From positions 1-64,000 of the forward strand of contig NZ_JADGEW010000025.1 in the NCBI RefSeq assembly GCF_016744155.1: 64,000 bases of DNA, written 5' to 3'. The notes under the pieces were generated by a model that was not told the DNA's origin, did not search any database, and was given only the letters and a program-made list of their open reading frames with translations. Source of the DNA: Amphritea sp. (lineage in GTDB: Bacteria > Pseudomonadota > Gammaproteobacteria > Pseudomonadales > Balneatricaceae). Positions 63,117-64,000 of the stretch are shown here, one piece after another (within the stretch, counting starts at the first letter, position 1; each line of letters opens with the position of its first letter). The position numbers were made by a program, and so were the translations under genes.

Positions 63117-64000
63117 TGCTAGAGACTACTCGCTCCTACACCATCGCCCTGATAGGTAATCCTAACTGCGGCAAAACTTCTCTGTTTAATCAGCTTACCG
63201 GTGCACGACAGCGCACCGGTAATATGGCCGGTGTGACCGTTACCAGTAGAGAGGGGCAAAGGGAATGGAAAGGAGTCGACTTTCACTTTGTGGATCTACC
63301 GGGCATCTATTCGCTGGCAAACAGTCGGGTTGAAGAAACCGTAGCGCGTGATTACCTGAGTGATACCCCTCCAGACCTTATTCTCAATGTGTTGGATGCC
63401 AATAACCTTGCGAGAAACTTTGCGCTGACGACTCAATTGATGGAACAGGGGTTGCCGGTTGTCATCGCGTTAAATATGTTGGATGAGTTAGAAAAGCAAG
63501 GACATGCTGTTGATCTGGATGAATTGAGTCGGGGCTTAATTAAACCTGTTATTGGCAGTGATGGTAGAAGTAATACCCATATCCCGGCACTTCTGGATCT
63601 GTTGTTGGAGAATATACCCCAGCAGATTGATGCTTTGTTGATCTCCTATGAGCCCCATCTCGAAGAGGCGGTTGCCTCACTTGAAGCTACCGGACTAGAA
63701 CGCTGGCAAGCATTGCGTTGGCTTGAGTCCGCCGGTGAAGGTGTCGCACTGCAGAGCGACGAGCAGGCTCGAATAAGTAATCAGGCGCTGAAGTTACTCT
63801 TTAGTCGTCATGATGAATCACCGGCTGAGATGGTGGCGGAAGGTCGCTATGGTTACATTCATGGATTACTACATAAAAGCAGCAGTGAACATCAGGATCA
63901 GTCGGCTGCGGATCACTGGCTAGATCGTATTACCTTGAATCGCTGGCTGGGAATGCCGGTGTTTGTCATGCTGTTGTGGTTGATGTTTGAGGCGACCTTT
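63116..64000 (+). CDS. feoB: Ferrous iron transporter FeoB (partial, runs off window)
   Basis: FeoB is the inner-membrane Fe(II) importer with a cytoplasmic GTPase. The visible 295 codons cover the G domain: GNPNCGKTS Walker A, switch 2 DLPGIYSL, and base-recognition NMLD, then the spacer helices and the start of the first membrane helix (GMPVFVMLLWLM). ATG at 63116 overlaps the feoA stop. The rest lies beyond the window. Confidence 0.95.
   Translation, partial: MLETTRSYTIALIGNPNCGKTSLFNQLTGARQRTGNMAGVTVTSREGQREWKGVDFHFVDLPGIYSLANSRVEETVARDYLSDTPPDLILNVLDANNLARNFALTTQLMEQGLPVVIALNMLDELEKQGHAVDLDELSRGLIKPVIGSDGRSNTHIPALLDLLLENIPQQIDALLISYEPHLEEAVASLEATGLERWQALRWLESAGEGVALQSDEQARISNQALKLLFSRHDESPAEMVAEGRYGYIHGLLHKSSSEHQDQSAADHWLDRITLNRWLGMPVFVMLLWLMFEATF

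Overview
The window is chromosomal DNA of a gammaproteobacterium, most like the marine Oceanospirillales/Pseudomonadales side of the class (Amphritea, Neptunomonas or Marinobacterium-like). This rests on gene order and protein character only: S10-spc-alpha ribosomal block followed by uvrA and ssb, an adjacent fabA-fabB pair, and the run ispB-rplU-rpmA-obgE-proB-rpsT-murJ-ribF-ileS-lspA-fkpB-pilus genes-thiO-bamD-rluD, which is the order I know from Pseudomonas aeruginosa. No species is assigned. No tRNA, rRNA, CRISPR array, prophage or insertion sequence was seen.

Layout. 1-11000: end of the S10 operon (rpsS to rpsQ), the spc operon (rplN to rpmJ, with secY) and the alpha operon (rpsM to rplQ, with rpoA), interrupted by several stem-loops and one clear sigma70 promoter before rpsM. 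11200-13600: a LysR regulator divergent from a zinc-type oxidoreductase-like gene and a small antibiotic-biosynthesis-monooxygenase-type protein. 13700-17800: uvrA, ssb and a TerB-like gene. 17900-24900: a minus-strand nucleobase/nucleoside-type ABC importer (ATPase, two permeases, BMP-family binding protein), an isopenicillin-N-synthase-like dioxygenase, and a RutR-like TetR regulator; a RutR-type palindrome lies just before the binding-protein gene. 25000-30100: an RmlD-like reductase, a SirB2 membrane protein, and moaA and moaC interleaved with two acyltransferase genes. 30100-33900: fabB, fabA, tpm and ispB, with a perfect 7 x 7-bp repeat between tpm and ispB.

34000-44400: rplU-rpmA-obgE, proB, rpsT, murJ, ribF-ileS-lspA-fkpB. 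44500-57700: the most unusual part, two tandem type IV pilus minor-pilin/PilY1 cassettes. Cassette A (pilV-pilW-pilX-pilY1-pilE, followed by fimT) encodes a 923-residue PilY1 with a von Willebrand A metal-binding motif. Cassette B (fimU-pilV-pilW-pilX-pilY1-pilE) encodes a 1511-residue PilY1 with a lectin-like stretch of about 180 residues inserted in its N-terminal part and no visible MIDAS motif. ispH, expected after fkpB, is not there. 57800-64000: thiO, nadE, bamD, rluD, pgeF, and a Fur-box-preceded feoA-feoB whose feoB runs off the window end.

How the genes fit together: most of the window is housekeeping (translation, secretion, cell-wall lipid flipping, unsaturated fatty acid synthesis, isoprenoid, molybdopterin and NAD synthesis). 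The accessory interest lies in the duplicated pilus-tip modules, which could give two alternative adhesive tips on one pilus machine, and in the nucleobase importer linked to a dioxygenase and a RutR-like repressor.
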